Shown here piece by piece: positions 47,801 through 58,191 of a DNA stretch of 64,000 nt. The stretch lies in the NCBI RefSeq assembly GCF_000585415.1, contig NZ_KK073876.1, positions 12,810-76,809 on the forward strand, written 5' to 3'. The stretch is from Sphingomonas jaspsi DSM 18422 (GTDB taxonomy: Bacteria; Pseudomonadota; Alphaproteobacteria; Sphingomonadales; Sphingomonadaceae). A program made the position numbers and the translations under genes. Every line of letters starts with the position of its first letter. The first letter of the stretch is position 1. Under the pieces are notes generated by a model that was not told the DNA's origin, did not search any database, and worked only from the letters and a program-made list of their open reading frames with translations.

Positions 47801-48057
47801 CCACGGTTGCGATGGTCGCGGGCATGGTGCCGATCGCCCTGTCGCTGACCGGCGATGGCAGCTGGCGCGCACCGATGGGCGTGACGGTGATCGGCGGCCT
47901 GTTGTTCTCGACCATGCTGACGCTGCTGCTGGTGCCGGCCTATTTCTCGATCGCGATCGATCTGGAACGGGCGATCGGCAAGCGCTTCCGCAAGCTCATC
48001 GACAACGGCGAAGAGCATCGGCCGATGGAAGGTCCCGTCCCGCAACCGGCGGAGTGA
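44896..48057 (+). CDS. RND multidrug efflux permease (HAE1/AcrB type)
   Basis: 1053 aa from ATG 44896 (GTG at 44890 possible). TM1 [40 protein letters not shown] is TM4, with the proton-relay aspartates. The second half has [20 protein letters not shown] and [17 protein letters not shown]. The large porter loops lack the full AcrB docking pattern ([12 protein letters not shown] is a glycine-rich insertion). No outer-membrane factor (TolC) gene is next to it. A 1500-codon antisense frame across it is an artefact of high GC. Confidence 0.95.
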   Translation: MSFRNISSWCIKNPVPPIVLFIGLMLAGLVTFARMEVNNNPDIDFPAASIDIAQPGAAPTEMENQITQKVEAAARSVTGVDEINSTVREGSSNTFVQFKIGTPTDRAVNDLRDAITQIRGDLPDGILEPQISRVDIAGDPILFVAAQTTDMTLEELSWYIDNKVNRRLLGVSGVAAVSREGGVDRQIRVVLDPAALQAQGITAAQVNQQLRQTNLNAAGGRAEVAGSEQSVRVLGNAKTAYDLSQTQIVVPGGRVVRLADLGQVKDAYSEQRTLAKMNGRQVISFNVQRSKGSSEVTTYDDAWKELHKIEKEDPRVKFVEIVNQVAYTKDQYKSAMEGLVEGAVLAVLVVFLFLRDFRATAISAVAIPLSAIPAFYFMGLMGITLNGLSLLALSLVAGVLVDDAIVEIENIVRHMRMGKTAYQAAMDAADEIGLAVVATTMSIVAVFLPVALMPGISGQFFKAFGFTVVISVLMSLFVARMITPLIAAYFLKSHGVQEHASGKAMDKYLSILKWSLDTSKAESYRARNPGKWNAVKSMFRDHRMAMVGIGTGAFLLQIVLFATLSMSFQPPLNLDFSSVRIGMPPGATLEQTAAVADRAASIIEKDPNVERVFQRVYVGAGFLNIVLKEDRSVTSTEFERSLTPQLSSIPDARVNFQSQGGGGPGGGGRDIVLYLGSDNPDLLSETANKIAAEMSGMKELVAPRAMGDNVRPEIVIKPRFDLAADLGVTTAALSQTIRIATLGDIAQNSAKFSLSDRQVPITVSLAESARRDIATLENLPVPTTKGPSVPLKAVADISFGSGPTTVQRSNQIRRIAVGADLAPGLVSGDVWPKINNLPTVKKLPDGVQKLELGDSKWQAELLFYFFIALASGVMLVFAVLVLLYRRFLSPLVNMGSLLLAPLGAAVGLHIAGQPLSLPVFIGILMLFGIVAKNSILLVDFAVEMIEHGMTKNEAIYEAGHKRAQPIVMTTVAMVAGMVPIALSLTGDGSWRAPMGVTVIGGLLFSTMLTLLLVPAYFSIAIDLERAIGKRFRKLIDNGEEHRPMEGPVPQPAE

Positions 48058-48088
48058 CAAGCGCGTCAGTGCGGCTAGAGTGGCGGCG

Positions 48089-49348
48089 ATGACCTCGCCG
48101 CCACCGCTGTCCCGGTTCAACCCTGCCCAGCCCGGTGCGGCCGGCATGAAGGCCGCAGCCACCGGCCTGCTGGTCCTGATGGCGGCGGTGTTTTTCGCGG
48201 CGCGCCATTATGAAGGACTCCACCCGGCTGTCGGCTATGTGAAGGCCTTTGCCGAAGCGGCGATGGTCGGTGGCCTCGCCGACTGGTTCGCGGTGACGGC
48301 ACTGTTTCGCCACCCGCTGGGCCTGCCGATCCCGCACACCGCGATCATCCCCCGGAACAAGGACCGCATCGGCGAAGCGCTGGCCAATTTCCTGCAGACC
48401 AACTTCCTGATCGCGCCGGTCGTCGCGCGGCGGATGCGCAATATAGACCTCGCCGGAGCGGCGGGACGCTTCCTGCAGGCACCTCAGGGACAGGAAACCC
48501 GCATTCGCCAGGGCGCCAGCCGCCTGATCGCCGATCTGTTCGAAAGCCTCGACGACGAGCGACTGGGCGGCCTCGTCAAAACCTCGGTCGCCAATCGCAT
48601 CCGCAAGATGGAGGTTGCGCCGCTGCTCGGCCATGCGCTCGCCAGCGCGATCAACGAGGACCGCCACGTCCCGATGCTCGAAGCGACGATCCGCTGGACC
48701 GCGCGCGCACTCGACGCCAACGAAGAGCTGATCCGCGAAATGGTCAAGAAGCGGGTCAACTGGGTCCTGAAACTGGCCGGGCTCGACGAGAAAATGTCGG
48801 ACTCGGTGGTCAATGGCCTTCGCAAGCTGACCGTGGACATGCAGACCGAACCGGCCCACCCGGTGCGGATCAAGATCGAAGAGGCGCTCGCACAGCTCGC
48901 CAACGACCTGCAGACCAAGCCCGAAACGCGGGCCAAGGTCGAGGAGATGAAGGAGCAGCTGCTCGACAACCGATCGGTGTCGCTGTGGCTCGACACGCTC
49001 TGGCAGAAGGGGCGCGAGGCGATCATCCGCGCCGCGCGCAACCCCGACGCGGCAATGGCCGGAAAGCTTGGTGAAGTGCTGCAGTCGATGGGCCAGAGCC
49101 TTGAAAAGGACGCGCGGATGAAGCGCGCGATCAACCAGTTCGCCCGCCGCGCGGTCGCCGGCATGGCCGCCAGCTACGGCAGTTCGATCGTCAAGCTGGT
49201 CAGCGAAACGGTGCGTGGGTGGGATGCGCAGACGATTACCGACCGACTAGAAAACGCCGTCGGCCGCGACCTCCAATATATCCGCATCAACGGCACGCTG
49301 GTCGGCGGGACGGTCGGCGTCTTGCTGCACGCGTTGGACGCACTTTAG
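48089..49348 (+). CDS. DUF445 membrane protein
   Basis: 419 aa from ATG 48089 (GTG at 48080 possible). TM near residues 15-35, then the DUF445 signature AFAEAAMVGGLADWFAVTAL then FRHPLGLPIPHTAIIPRNKD. Long helical middle and a C-terminal hydrophobic segment (GTLVGGTVGVLLHALDAL). Role unknown, possibly membrane/septal. Starts 31 bases after the RND permease. Confidence 0.9.
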   Translation: MTSPPPLSRFNPAQPGAAGMKAAATGLLVLMAAVFFAARHYEGLHPAVGYVKAFAEAAMVGGLADWFAVTALFRHPLGLPIPHTAIIPRNKDRIGEALANFLQTNFLIAPVVARRMRNIDLAGAAGRFLQAPQGQETRIRQGASRLIADLFESLDDERLGGLVKTSVANRIRKMEVAPLLGHALASAINEDRHVPMLEATIRWTARALDANEELIREMVKKRVNWVLKLAGLDEKMSDSVVNGLRKLTVDMQTEPAHPVRIKIEEALAQLANDLQTKPETRAKVEEMKEQLLDNRSVSLWLDTLWQKGREAIIRAARNPDAAMAGKLGEVLQSMGQSLEKDARMKRAINQFARRAVAGMAASYGSSIVKLVSETVRGWDAQTITDRLENAVGRDLQYIRINGTLVGGTVGVLLHALDAL

Positions 49349-50013
49349 GCCTGGCCGATTCCTCGCCACCGTAACGGGTTTGGCAATTCGTCACCGGAAA
49401 AGTCGACATGAAGCACCCGCCGGCGTCGGCCCGAACGGTTCGGGCCTGATGAGTGGAGAATTGCCGTCGCGTAGAGCCATGCATCTCCTTGGCCGGCATG
49501 GCATTCTTGAACCGCACTAGCGCTGACCACCCGCTCGATGTCCGCTTCTGCAATCTTGCCAAGACGATGCGACCCCTCCGCGACGAGCAACGGGCCATTG
49601 TCCCGATCGACTGGATCAAGGTGGATGCGCGCCGTGACCATCCTTTCGATCAACGCGAAAGGCGGCTCAACATGAATGGTGCCGGCCTTGATCGACCATG
49701 GACCGTAGCCAGGCACGTCATGCCGCTCGGCGACTGCAATCGTACGGTCTTGATGCCACGCCAAAACCCAATTCAACGACTTCGTTTTATCGAACAAAAT
49801 CGCGCGAACCGGGCGGGCAGGTCGTCCCAGCCTTTCGCTCACCAGACTATTCAGCGACGAGGACCGAAGCCACCAGTCCAGAGCCGGCGTGTCGGTAAGA
49901 CGATGCCCTGGGCTAGGGTCTTGTGGATCGGGTAGCAAACTCGAAAGTCGATCGATTTCGGGCCGTCCGAAGAGGGCCGAAACATGTTCCCAGCCGCCCG
50001 TTTCCAGCGTCAT
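49345..50013 (-). CDS. PhyH-like 2-oxoglutarate/Fe(II) oxygenase
   Basis: 222 aa. Fe ligand motif HxD in LAWHQDRTIAVAE; the distal half has RIHLDPVDRDNGPLLVAEGS then HRLGK, and LHSSGPNRSGRRRRVLHVDF with the second His and the 2-oxoglutarate-binding Arg. This matches the phytanoyl-CoA dioxygenase family. Substrate unknown. Its end overlaps the DUF445 stop. Confidence 0.82.
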   Translation of the reverse strand: MTLETGGWEHVSALFGRPEIDRLSSLLPDPQDPSPGHRLTDTPALDWWLRSSSLNSLVSERLGRPARPVRAILFDKTKSLNWVLAWHQDRTIAVAERHDVPGYGPWSIKAGTIHVEPPFALIERMVTARIHLDPVDRDNGPLLVAEGSHRLGKIAEADIERVVSASAVQECHAGQGDAWLYATAILHSSGPNRSGRRRRVLHVDFSGDELPNPLRWRGIGQA

Positions 50014-50022
50014 CGGGGCATC

Positions 50023-51306
<1,284 letters not shown>

Positions 51307-51357
51307 CTTCGCGCTTTAGCGCAAAGCGCCGGACTCACAAGCGGCTGTCATACGATG

Positions 51358-51720
51358 TCAGGCCTTCTCCAGCGTGCACTGCAGCGGGTGCTGGTTTTCA
51401 CGGGCGAAGTCGATCACCTGGCCGACCTTGGTTTCGGCGACTTCGTAGGTGAAGACGCCGCACACCGCGACGCCCTGTTGGTGAACCTGGAGCATGACGC
51501 GGGTCGCGTCCTCGATCCCCATTGAGAAGAAACGCTGCAGGACGAGCACGACGAATTCCATCGGCGTATAGTCGTCGTTGAGCATCAGCACCTTGTAGTT
51601 GCTGGGCTTCTTGGTCTTGGGACGGGTGCGCGTGACGACGCCGGTCTCGACCTCGTCGAGGCCGTCGCCGCGGCCCGGTTCGTCGGGGCCCATCAGAATC
51701 GGCAGTCGCTTGCTCATCAT
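51358..51720 (-). CDS. clpS: ATP-dependent Clp protease adaptor ClpS
   Basis: 120 aa from the ATG at 51720. Core [20 protein letters not shown] then [20 protein letters not shown] and [20 protein letters not shown], the N-degron-binding ClpS fold. N-terminal ~35 residues are acidic and flexible. Recruits N-end-rule substrates to ClpAP. clpA is not in this window. Confidence 0.95.
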   Translation of the reverse strand: MMSKRLPILMGPDEPGRGDGLDEVETGVVTRTRPKTKKPSNYKVLMLNDDYTPMEFVVLVLQRFFSMGIEDATRVMLQVHQQGVAVCGVFTYEVAETKVGQVIDFARENQHPLQCTLEKA

Positions 51721-51787
51721 CGTTCCCGAATATGGCATTGGCGAAACGCGCTGCAAGGCGTGACGCTCCCGCCGTCCTGAATTGGGC

Positions 51788-51822
51788 AAAGAAAAGCGGC
51801 CGCCCCGGATGGGGGCGGCCGC
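51788..51822 (-). terminator. Terminator of the phasin gene
   Basis: Perfect 11-bp stem GCGGCCGCCCC (51796-51806) / GGGGCGGCCGC (51812-51822); on the minus strand it is followed by TTTTCTTTG, 33 bases after the phasin stop. Confidence 0.85.
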
Positions 51823-51854
51823 CTCACATGGTTACCTTCCAAGAGGGGGAGAGG

Positions 51855-52592
51855 TTAGGCAACCAGCGTGTTGACGCGCTCGGCGTTGAGGGTCGCGCGG
51901 GTCTGGAGCGGTTCGACCGCTTCACCGGCGAGCTTCACCATGCGCTCGGTCAGCTTCGAGCTTTCGGCGACCATGCGGTCGAACGAGGCGCGGGCCAGTT
52001 CCGACTGGATCTGGAAGAATTCGGTCGGCGACTTGGCTTCGGCCAGCGTCTTCACCGCGTCCGAGGCCTGTTCGATGCCGTCACGGCCCGACGCAAGCAC
52101 GTCCTGGCCGATGGTGCGGGCACCCTTGGCCGCGATCTTGCCGGCTTCGACGATGGCTTCGACGTTCGCCTTGGCGACTTCGGTCCACTCTTCGGCGGCC
52201 TTCTGCGACTTGGCGACGAATTCCTGACCCTTTTCGTTCGCGTCGGCGAACAGGGTGTTGAACTTGTCAGCGGCCGGAAGCTGGAAACCGGCGAACAGCT
52301 GGTTGAAATCATAGGTCATGGTCTTGGTCCCTTCGATCTGTTGAGCGACGGCCGCGCTGGCCGCCTTACGCACGCGCTTCACCGTCTTGGCGGTGCGCTG
52401 ATTAACTTGCTTCACGGCCTCGACGACCTTGGCCGGCGCCTTCTTGGCGCGGCGGGCGCGAACGACCTTCTTCACCTTGGCGACGGGCGCTTCGACGGCC
52501 TTCTCGACCTTCTCGGCAACCGCCTTCACCGGCGCTGCGACGGCTTCCACCACCGCTTCGATCTTTTCTTCCACCTTGGTTTCGTCAGCCAC
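51855..52592 (-). CDS. phaP: Phasin with Lys/Ala-rich N-terminal domain
   Basis: 245 aa from GTG at 52592, AAGGAG seven bases upstream. Residues 1-90 are a Lys/Ala/Val-rich, basic, coiled segment (EKVEKAVEAPVAKVKKVVRA, RRAKKAPAKVVEAVKQ). The phasin domain follows from TYDFNQLFAGFQLPAADKFN, with AEEWTEVAKANVEAIVEAGK and SPTEFFQIQSELARASFDRM. It coats PHA granules; phaC is in this window. The tail recalls the histone-like repeats of PhaF. An internal ATG (52319) with GAAGGGA upstream could give a short form. Confidence 0.9.
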   Translation of the reverse strand: MADETKVEEKIEAVVEAVAAPVKAVAEKVEKAVEAPVAKVKKVVRARRAKKAPAKVVEAVKQVNQRTAKTVKRVRKAASAAVAQQIEGTKTMTYDFNQLFAGFQLPAADKFNTLFADANEKGQEFVAKSQKAAEEWTEVAKANVEAIVEAGKIAAKGARTIGQDVLASGRDGIEQASDAVKTLAEAKSPTEFFQIQSELARASFDRMVAESSKLTERMVKLAGEAVEPLQTRATLNAERVNTLVA

Positions 52593-52604
52593 GTGAGAAC
52601 TCCT

Positions 52605-52667
52605 TTGCTGCGGTGCAACATAATGCATTGCAGCATCGGTTTCAAGGGATTTTGTTGCGTTGCAGCA
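52605..52667. promoter_or_regulatory. TGC-rich repeats upstream of phasin, candidate PhaR sites
   Basis: TTGCTGC at 52605, TTGCAGCA at 52628-52635 and again at 52660-52667, plus GGTGCAACATAATGCA between. PhaR repressors of PHA genes bind TGC-rich boxes in other alphaproteobacteria; the sites lie just upstream of the phasin start. phaR itself is not in this window. Confidence 0.5.
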
Positions 52668-52719
52668 TGAGACCGATCGGCGGGTTGACGGGCACCCCTC
52701 CGCCAAGGCAAGTGCACCT

Positions 52720-53379
52720 ATGGCCGAACCGACCAAATTGCCCGAACATCGCCGCCGCCGCGGCCTCCTCGTCGTTCTCTCCTCGCCGTCGGGTGCGGGT
52801 AAGACGACGATCAGCCGCATGCTGATGGCAAGCGACCCAAGCATCACCATGTCGGTCAGCGCGACCACCCGGCCGATGCGCCCCGGCGAGGAGGAAGGCG
52901 TCCATTATCATTTCGTCGACGAGGCCGAATTCCAGCGGATGGTCGACGACGAGGAACTGGCCGAATGGGCTTACGTCTTCGACCATCGCTACGGCAGCCC
53001 GAAAGAGCCGATCAAGGACGCCTTGAAGGACGGCCGCGACATTTTGTTCGATATCGACTGGCAGGGCACGCAGCAGCTGCGCGGCGCGTTCGGCACCGAC
53101 CTTGTGCGGATCTTCATCCTGCCGCCGTCGATGGGCGAGTTGGAACGTCGCCTGCGCAGCCGTGCCACCGATAGCGAGGATGTCATCCAAGGTCGCATGC
53201 GCCGCGCGGCGGCCGAGATCGGTCACTGGGGCGAATATGACTATGTCCTGATCAACGAGGACATGGACCGCTGCCTCGACGAGGTGAAGGCGATCGTACG
53301 GGCCGAACGGTTGAAGCGCGACCGCCAGCCTTACCTCATCCCCTTCGTCCGCGACCTGGTCGAGCGGCCCAACAACTAG
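52720..53379 (+). CDS. gmk: Guanylate kinase
   Basis: 219 aa from the ATG at 52720. P-loop LSSPSGAGKTTISRML, SATTRPMRPGEEEGVHYHFV, FDIDWQGTQQLRG. Phosphorylates GMP to GDP. The upstream extension of the frame (from 52660) overlaps the PhaR-like repeats and is rejected. Convergent stop overlap with the ATP12 gene. Confidence 0.97.
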   Translation: MAEPTKLPEHRRRRGLLVVLSSPSGAGKTTISRMLMASDPSITMSVSATTRPMRPGEEEGVHYHFVDEAEFQRMVDDEELAEWAYVFDHRYGSPKEPIKDALKDGRDILFDIDWQGTQQLRGAFGTDLVRIFILPPSMGELERRLRSRATDSEDVIQGRMRRAAAEIGHWGEYDYVLINEDMDRCLDEVKAIVRAERLKRDRQPYLIPFVRDLVERPNN

Positions 53380-54065
53380 AGCAGGTAGAGGAACCGCGCC
53401 GCGGCGAGAAAATCGCGGCGGCGATTGTCGAGCGACTTCACGGCTTCGTCGTCGGCACCCCATTGTTCGATCTGCCAGCGATCGTCGAGGCTGACCGCTT
53501 CCCACGCGTCTTCCGGCGTCGATGCGCCTTCAAGGATCGCCAGCGCTGCGATCAGCGAACCGCCGATCGTGACCAGCGGCGAAAGGCCGGCGAGCCGAAA
53601 GGCGTCGAGAGCCGCCACCTCGTGCGCCAGACGCTTCACCGTCGCATCGGGCTGCTGGACATGCATGATGCCGGTCGAGGTTGCGAAGTCGACATCGTAG
53701 CGCCGCCGCGCCCAGTCGATCAGCGCATCCCAATGCTGGGCCTGCTGCGCCACGAGCGCGGCCGGCCCGTCGGCGCGGTAGCAGGTGAGGTCGCTTTCGC
53801 CATAAGCGGCGAGGTCGGCTGCGAAACGGTCCTTGGCGGCAGCGACGCGGTCGATCGCGGCGTTGGCAAGGCCCGTCAGCGGCATCGCGCGCGGATCGAC
53901 GGTTTCAGCGCAATCGCGCCATTCGTCGGCGACCGCTTCGGCCAGCGCCCCGGAGGGAACGACCAGATCGGCGCGTGCCGGTGTTTTCAACCGCCGCCCG
54001 TCGAGTTCGACCGCGTAACCGCCATCGACGACTACCGGCGCAGCGTCCTTCCAGAAACGCTTCAT
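53376..54065 (-). CDS. ATP12-family F1-ATPase assembly chaperone
   Basis: 229 aa from the ATG at 54065. KRFWKDAAPVVVDGGYAVEL, LDGRRLKTPARADLVVPSGA then LAEAVADEWRDC, and the family motif AYGESDLTCYRADGPAALVA. Chaperone for the F1 alpha subunit, shared by alphaproteobacteria and mitochondria. Last gene of a six-gene minus-strand run; start overlaps the preceding stop. Confidence 0.93.
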   Translation of the reverse strand: MKRFWKDAAPVVVDGGYAVELDGRRLKTPARADLVVPSGALAEAVADEWRDCAETVDPRAMPLTGLANAAIDRVAAAKDRFAADLAAYGESDLTCYRADGPAALVAQQAQHWDALIDWARRRYDVDFATSTGIMHVQQPDATVKRLAHEVAALDAFRLAGLSPLVTIGGSLIAALAILEGASTPEDAWEAVSLDDRWQIEQWGADDEAVKSLDNRRRDFLAAARFLYLL

Positions 54066-54277
54066 TTCTTCTCCATCGCCCGACGGATCAGCGGCGGCGC
54101 GATCACCGCATCGAGGACGCCGACCACGGCCAGCAAGCCGCCCACCAGCGGCCACCCGCCCGGCTGCAACAGGTCGGAAAATGCAATCGCCACGCCAAGC
54201 AGGAAGGTCGCCAGCCCGATCAGGCGAACGATCGCATAGACCATGAAAATCCGGGCTTCGTCAGGCTGCGCCATCAA
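54062..54277 (-). CDS. Small two-TM membrane protein
   Basis: 71 aa. Two hydrophobic helices (YAIVRLIGLATFLLGVAIAF and PLVGGLLAVVGVLDAVIAPP) with a basic tail. Overlaps both neighbours by four bases (HAD upstream, ATP12 downstream), so it is a true operon member. Function unknown. Confidence 0.75.
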   Translation of the reverse strand: MMAQPDEARIFMVYAIVRLIGLATFLLGVAIAFSDLLQPGGWPLVGGLLAVVGVLDAVIAPPLIRRAMEKK

Positions 54278-54933
54278 TTTCTCCCCAACCAGTCGGCCGC
54301 GTGCGCCACGACGTCTGCCGGTGTCATGGCCACGCCGTGCGCGCCGGCGTCGATCAACTCTACCGGCTCATGATAGCCCCAGCCCGCGCCGATCGCACCC
54401 GCGCCGGCATTGACCGCGCAGCCCATGTCCCAGGCGGTGTCGCCGACGAATATGGTTCGCGAAGCCTCCGCCCCAACATCGGCCATGGCGGCCATTGCCA
54501 TCGCCGGGTGCGGCTTGGACGGATTGTTGTCTGCCGTCTGCAGGGTCACGAAGCGGCGTTCGAGGCCGTGCAGTTCCAGCACATGGCGGAGCCCGCGCAT
54601 GCTTTTCCCGGTGGCGACGCCGAGCAGCCAGCCGTCAGCCTCCATCCGGTCGAGCAGGGCGGCAATGCCGTCGAACAGGGGCTCCTCCAACTCGCCCGCG
54701 CCTCGCATGGCGAAGAAGGCGTCCTTGTAGGTGGCGGTCAGCGCATCATGGTCCGCGCCGGGCGCGAGTCGCTGCATCGCCTGGTCGAGGCTGAGGCCGA
54801 TGACCTTCTTCGCTTCCTCGCGCGGCGGGGCGACGAGGCCATGGGCGGCAAAGGCCGCTTCGACCGCACGATGGATGCTGGCGCCGCTGTCGACCAGCGT
54901 GCCGTCGCAGTCGAAAATCGCCAGCCGGATCAT
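54274..54933 (-). CDS. HAD-family hydrolase (phosphoglycolate-phosphatase-like)
   Basis: 219 aa. HAD motif I AIFDCDGTLVDSGASIH, motif II GVATGKS, motif III Lys in NPSKPHPAM, motif IV FVGDTAWDMGCAVNAGAGAI. Cap domain of the Gph/beta-PGM type. Overlaps the RluA gene end by four bases. Confidence 0.92.
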   Translation of the reverse strand: MIRLAIFDCDGTLVDSGASIHRAVEAAFAAHGLVAPPREEAKKVIGLSLDQAMQRLAPGADHDALTATYKDAFFAMRGAGELEEPLFDGIAALLDRMEADGWLLGVATGKSMRGLRHVLELHGLERRFVTLQTADNNPSKPHPAMAMAAMADVGAEASRTIFVGDTAWDMGCAVNAGAGAIGAGWGYHEPVELIDAGAHGVAMTPADVVAHAADWLGRN

Positions 54934-56075
54934 TTGCGGCGCGGTTTCCTCGCGGGCTTTTCGGGCGTGCTTCCCCCACGCGAACGCCGTTCGCCCTTGC
55001 GCGCCTTGCGGTAGGCCTTGGCATGGGCCGCGGTGCGCTTGGCCTTGGTCTCGGGCGACTTCGCCGGGTCGGGATTGTCGAGCGGCAGCATCTCGCCCAG
55101 CATCCGGTCGAAGCCCAACGTCGCCAGGCTTTCCTCGAAATGGGCCGGCAGGTCGGCGGTATGGTCGATCGGCTTGCCGTCGGTGCCGTCGATCTTCAGC
55201 CGCCGCGCATGGAGGTGCAACTTGCGGCTGATCCCGCCGGTCAGGAAGGCGTCCGCCCCGCCATATTTGGCATCGCCGACGATGGGATGGCCGATCGCCG
55301 CCATGTGCGCGCGCAGCTGGTGGGTGCGGCCGGTCAACGGCTGCAGCTCGACCCAGGCGGCGCGGTTGCCGGCGCGTTCGATCAGGCGGTAGCGGGTCTT
55401 GGCGGGCAGGCCATTCTCTTCATCGACGTGCATCTTTTCGCCGCCGGTCCCCGGCTGCTTGGCAAGCGGGGCGTCAATCATGCCTTCTTCGCGCGAGGGC
55501 ACGCCGGTGATCAGCGCCCAATAGACCTTGCGCGCGGTGCGGCCGGAAAATGCCTTGGCGAAATGCGCCGCCGCCTTGGCGGTGCGCGCCACCAGCAACA
55601 CGCCGCTGGTGTCCTTGTCGAGGCGGTGGACCAGCTTGGGACGCTGTCCTTCGTCGTTGGCGAGGCCATCGAGCAGCCGGTCGAGATGCTGGTTGGTCTT
55701 GGTCCCGCCCTGCGTCGCAAGGCCCGGCGGCTTGTTCAGCACATACCAGTCGCGGCCCTTGGCCATCACCATTTCGCGCACGAAGGCTTCTTCGTCCTCG
55801 GTCAGGGGTGTGATGATGCGCTTCGGCTTGGCGCCCGGCCCTTCGGCAGGCGCGGCTTCGGCGGGGGGCACGCGCAGCGTCTGCCCCGCTTCGATCCGGT
55901 CGCCGGGTGCGACGCGCTTGCCGTCGAGCCGCAGCTGTCCGGTCCGCGCCCAGCGCGACACGATGTTGAAGCTGACATCCGGCAGGTGCCGCTTGAACCA
56001 GCGGTCAAGGCGAATGCCGTCATCGTCGTCGGCCACCACGAAGGTGCGGACATTGTCGCTGGAAGTTTGGGCCAT
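54930..56075 (-). CDS. RluA-family pseudouridine synthase
   Basis: 381 aa from the ATG at 56075. S4 RNA-binding domain at about 20-80 (IRLDRWFKRHLPDVSFNIVS). Catalytic Asp in LVHRLDKDTSGVLLVART, TGRTHQLRAHMAAIGHPIVG. C-terminal basic tail of about 60 residues (AKAYRKARKGERRSRGG). Modifies 23S rRNA or tRNA; RluC-like by length. Confidence 0.94.
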   Translation of the reverse strand: MAQTSSDNVRTFVVADDDDGIRLDRWFKRHLPDVSFNIVSRWARTGQLRLDGKRVAPGDRIEAGQTLRVPPAEAAPAEGPGAKPKRIITPLTEDEEAFVREMVMAKGRDWYVLNKPPGLATQGGTKTNQHLDRLLDGLANDEGQRPKLVHRLDKDTSGVLLVARTAKAAAHFAKAFSGRTARKVYWALITGVPSREEGMIDAPLAKQPGTGGEKMHVDEENGLPAKTRYRLIERAGNRAAWVELQPLTGRTHQLRAHMAAIGHPIVGDAKYGGADAFLTGGISRKLHLHARRLKIDGTDGKPIDHTADLPAHFEESLATLGFDRMLGEMLPLDNPDPAKSPETKAKRTAAHAKAYRKARKGERRSRGGSTPEKPARKPRRK

Positions 56076-56092
56076 GGGCGAGCCCAATAGCG

Positions 56093-56455
56093 TCAAGCGT
56101 CCGCCGACGCCATCGCCCAATAATCAAAGGCCTTTTGCTGAAGCTGGGCGATGAAGCGCTGCGCCTTCGCGCCTTCCCACGGCCCGCGATAGTCGTGGCA
56201 GGCCGCGCCACCGACCCACCAGCCTTGGCCGGGGAGGCCGTCCGACTGCCGGACGACCAGAACGGCGAGCTCCGGTTCCCCTCTCGCTTCCGCTTCGGCA
56301 TCGACCGCGCCCAGCGTCTTGCACAGCGCCCGCATCTTGGGTCGCGAGAAGCCGTAGCCGAGATGTTCGAGCAATTCGGAGTAGGTCAGCGGATGGCCCG
56401 CGCTGGCTGCCGCCACCAGATGGGCACGAACCTCTTCGGGGTCACCAATGCTCAT
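56093..56455 (-). CDS. Conserved hypothetical protein, wHTH-like
   Basis: 120 aa. GHPLTYSELLEHLGYGFSRP then KMRALCKTLGAVDAEAEARG resembles a winged helix, followed by ELAVLVVRQSDGLPGQGWWV and a C-terminal helix (KAQRFIAQLQQKAFDYW). ATG overlaps the DUF4893 stop (ATGA). Homologues are sometimes mislabelled as pyrophosphokinase; nothing here supports that. Confidence 0.7.
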   Translation of the reverse strand: MSIGDPEEVRAHLVAAASAGHPLTYSELLEHLGYGFSRPKMRALCKTLGAVDAEAEARGEPELAVLVVRQSDGLPGQGWWVGGAACHDYRGPWEGAKAQRFIAQLQQKAFDYWAMASADA

Positions 56456-57135
56456 TCGGCCGGCTGGTCAGGCACCGGGGTCAGTTCGAACACGTCCAGC
56501 TTTGCGCCATCCTTCGGGAAAGGAATGACGAGGCGCCATTTGAACGGTCCGATCCGTTCGAACACACCGGCCATGTCGCGACGCGGGTCCTCGCCATAGG
56601 CGCGCGCCTCGTCCTCATTGCCAAGCGCCAACGTGCCGAGGAAGATCAGGCGGTTGGTGCCGCCATTATCGTCCCACAGGCGGCCGGCGGGACGCTGGCT
56701 GCCAGTCTGCTTGACGATGGTAAACTGGTCGTCCTGGACCAGCACGTAACAGAAGAAGGGCTTGAACTTCTGGTACGACGGGCCCTTGCCGCCTTCCTTG
56801 CCGAGCGTGATCAGGCGGCAACTGTAGCTACCGGGGGTCGGTGCAGGCTTGGTCTCGCCCGCTTTGGGGACCAGCAGCTTTCCTTCGGCATTGAGGTCGG
56901 CACGCGACACCACGGCCCGCGCATCGGCCAGCCCGCGCTGCCAGGCTTCGTCGAGCCGGGCGAGGCGCGCCTGGTCGTCGGCGGTGGCAATGCCTTTCCA
57001 GACCTGCTCTGCCGTCGGCGGCTCGACCGCGACGACAGGTCGCGGCGCATCCTTCTTGGGGAGCGTGCACGCTCCCAGCGCGAGCAACCCCAACGCCATC
57101 GCAATTGATCTCAGACGCAAGGTCGCGACTCCCAC
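56452..57135 (-). CDS. DUF4893 lipoprotein
   Basis: 227 aa from GTG 57135. Lipobox LALGAC gives an acylated Cys at about residue 22. The mature part includes ARLDEAWQRGLADARAVVSR, SYSCRLITLGKEGG, FFCYVLVQDDQFTIVKQTGS and QRPAGRLWDDNGGTNRLIFL, the DUF4893 pattern. First gene of the six-gene run to ATP12. Function unknown. Confidence 0.85.
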   Translation of the reverse strand: MGVATLRLRSIAMALGLLALGACTLPKKDAPRPVVAVEPPTAEQVWKGIATADDQARLARLDEAWQRGLADARAVVSRADLNAEGKLLVPKAGETKPAPTPGSYSCRLITLGKEGGKGPSYQKFKPFFCYVLVQDDQFTIVKQTGSQRPAGRLWDDNGGTNRLIFLGTLALGNEDEARAYGEDPRRDMAGVFERIGPFKWRLVIPFPKDGAKLDVFELTPVPDQPAE

Positions 57136-57245
57136 AGATTCGCCGGCACGGGGGCGAGGGTGACAAATGCTTCACCGTTATTCAACCAACGTCGGGTTCA
57201 TCATGACGATTGACTGGGCGCTGAACGGCTCTAGGCGAAGGCCCG

Positions 57246-58160
57246 GTGAATGCACCGCCAAATCCCACTTCGCTCGATCCGCACCGCACCGCCCGTATCG
57301 GTTTCACCTATGGGGTGATCGCCTATGCGTGGTGGGGGATCATGCCGATCTACTTCAAGGCGCTGAAGGCGGTGCCGTCGATCGACATCGTCGCCCACCG
57401 GATCGTCTGGTCGCTGCTGGTGCTGGGTGGGTTGCTGACGGCGGTTCGCGGTTGGTCGGCGGTGCGCTCGGCGCTTGGCAATCCCAAGGTTCGCTGGATG
57501 TTGTTGCTGTCGTCGGTGCTGATCGGGACCAACTGGCTCTTCTACGTCTATTCGATCAACAGCGGTCATATCCTCGCGGGCAGCCTCGGCTATTATCTCA
57601 ACCCGCTGGCCAACATCCTGCTTGGCCGCTTCGTCCTGAAGGAACATCTGACCCGGGCGCAGTGGATCGCGGTGGGAATTGCGGCGGCCGGCATCGCCGT
57701 ACTGGCGGCAGGCGCCTTCACGACGCTTTGGATCAGCCTCACCCTCTGCTTCAGCTTCGCGACCTACGGCCTCATCCGCAAGATGATCGCGGTCGACAGC
57801 CTGCCCGGCCTGGCGATCGAGACGGCGATCCTTTTCCCGATCGCTTTTGGATGGCTTGTAATGGGCGGCGCCGAAGGGCGGCCCTTGCTCGGCACCAATA
57901 ATGTGGAGAGCGGCCTGTTGATCGCGTCGGGCGTCGTGTCGACCGTCCCCTTGCTCTGCTTTACCGCAGCAGCGCGGCGCCTGCGCTATTCAACGGTGGG
58001 CATGCTGCAATTCATCGCGCCGACACTGCAGTTCCTTTTGGCGGTGGCCATCTATCGCGAGCCGTTCACGGCCGCACATGGCGTCGCCTTCGGCTGTATC
58101 TGGACGGCGCTGGCGATTTACACCACCGCGGTGATCCGCAAGGCGCGCACCGCCGCTTGA
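57246..58160 (+). CDS. rarD: EamA-family permease RarD
   Basis: 304 aa from GTG at 57246. Ten TMs in two EamA halves. RarD motifs: GVIAYAWWGIMPIYFKALKA, NWLFYVYSINSGHILAGSLG and YYLNPLANILLGRFVLKEHL. A drug/metabolite-superfamily transporter, substrate unknown. Length and motif order fit RarD well. Confidence 0.92.
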   Translation: MNAPPNPTSLDPHRTARIGFTYGVIAYAWWGIMPIYFKALKAVPSIDIVAHRIVWSLLVLGGLLTAVRGWSAVRSALGNPKVRWMLLLSSVLIGTNWLFYVYSINSGHILAGSLGYYLNPLANILLGRFVLKEHLTRAQWIAVGIAAAGIAVLAAGAFTTLWISLTLCFSFATYGLIRKMIAVDSLPGLAIETAILFPIAFGWLVMGGAEGRPLLGTNNVESGLLIASGVVSTVPLLCFTAAARRLRYSTVGMLQFIAPTLQFLLAVAIYREPFTAAHGVAFGCIWTALAIYTTAVIRKARTAA

Positions 58161-58191
58161 AGCGAAACGGCGTCAGGGCCATGTTCGCTTC

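Noticed and set aside
43660..48162. A 1500-codon open frame antisense to the RND pump
   Set aside because: A high-GC shadow of the sense gene; His/Arg/Asp-rich composition without any domain, and the sense strand carries clear RND motifs.
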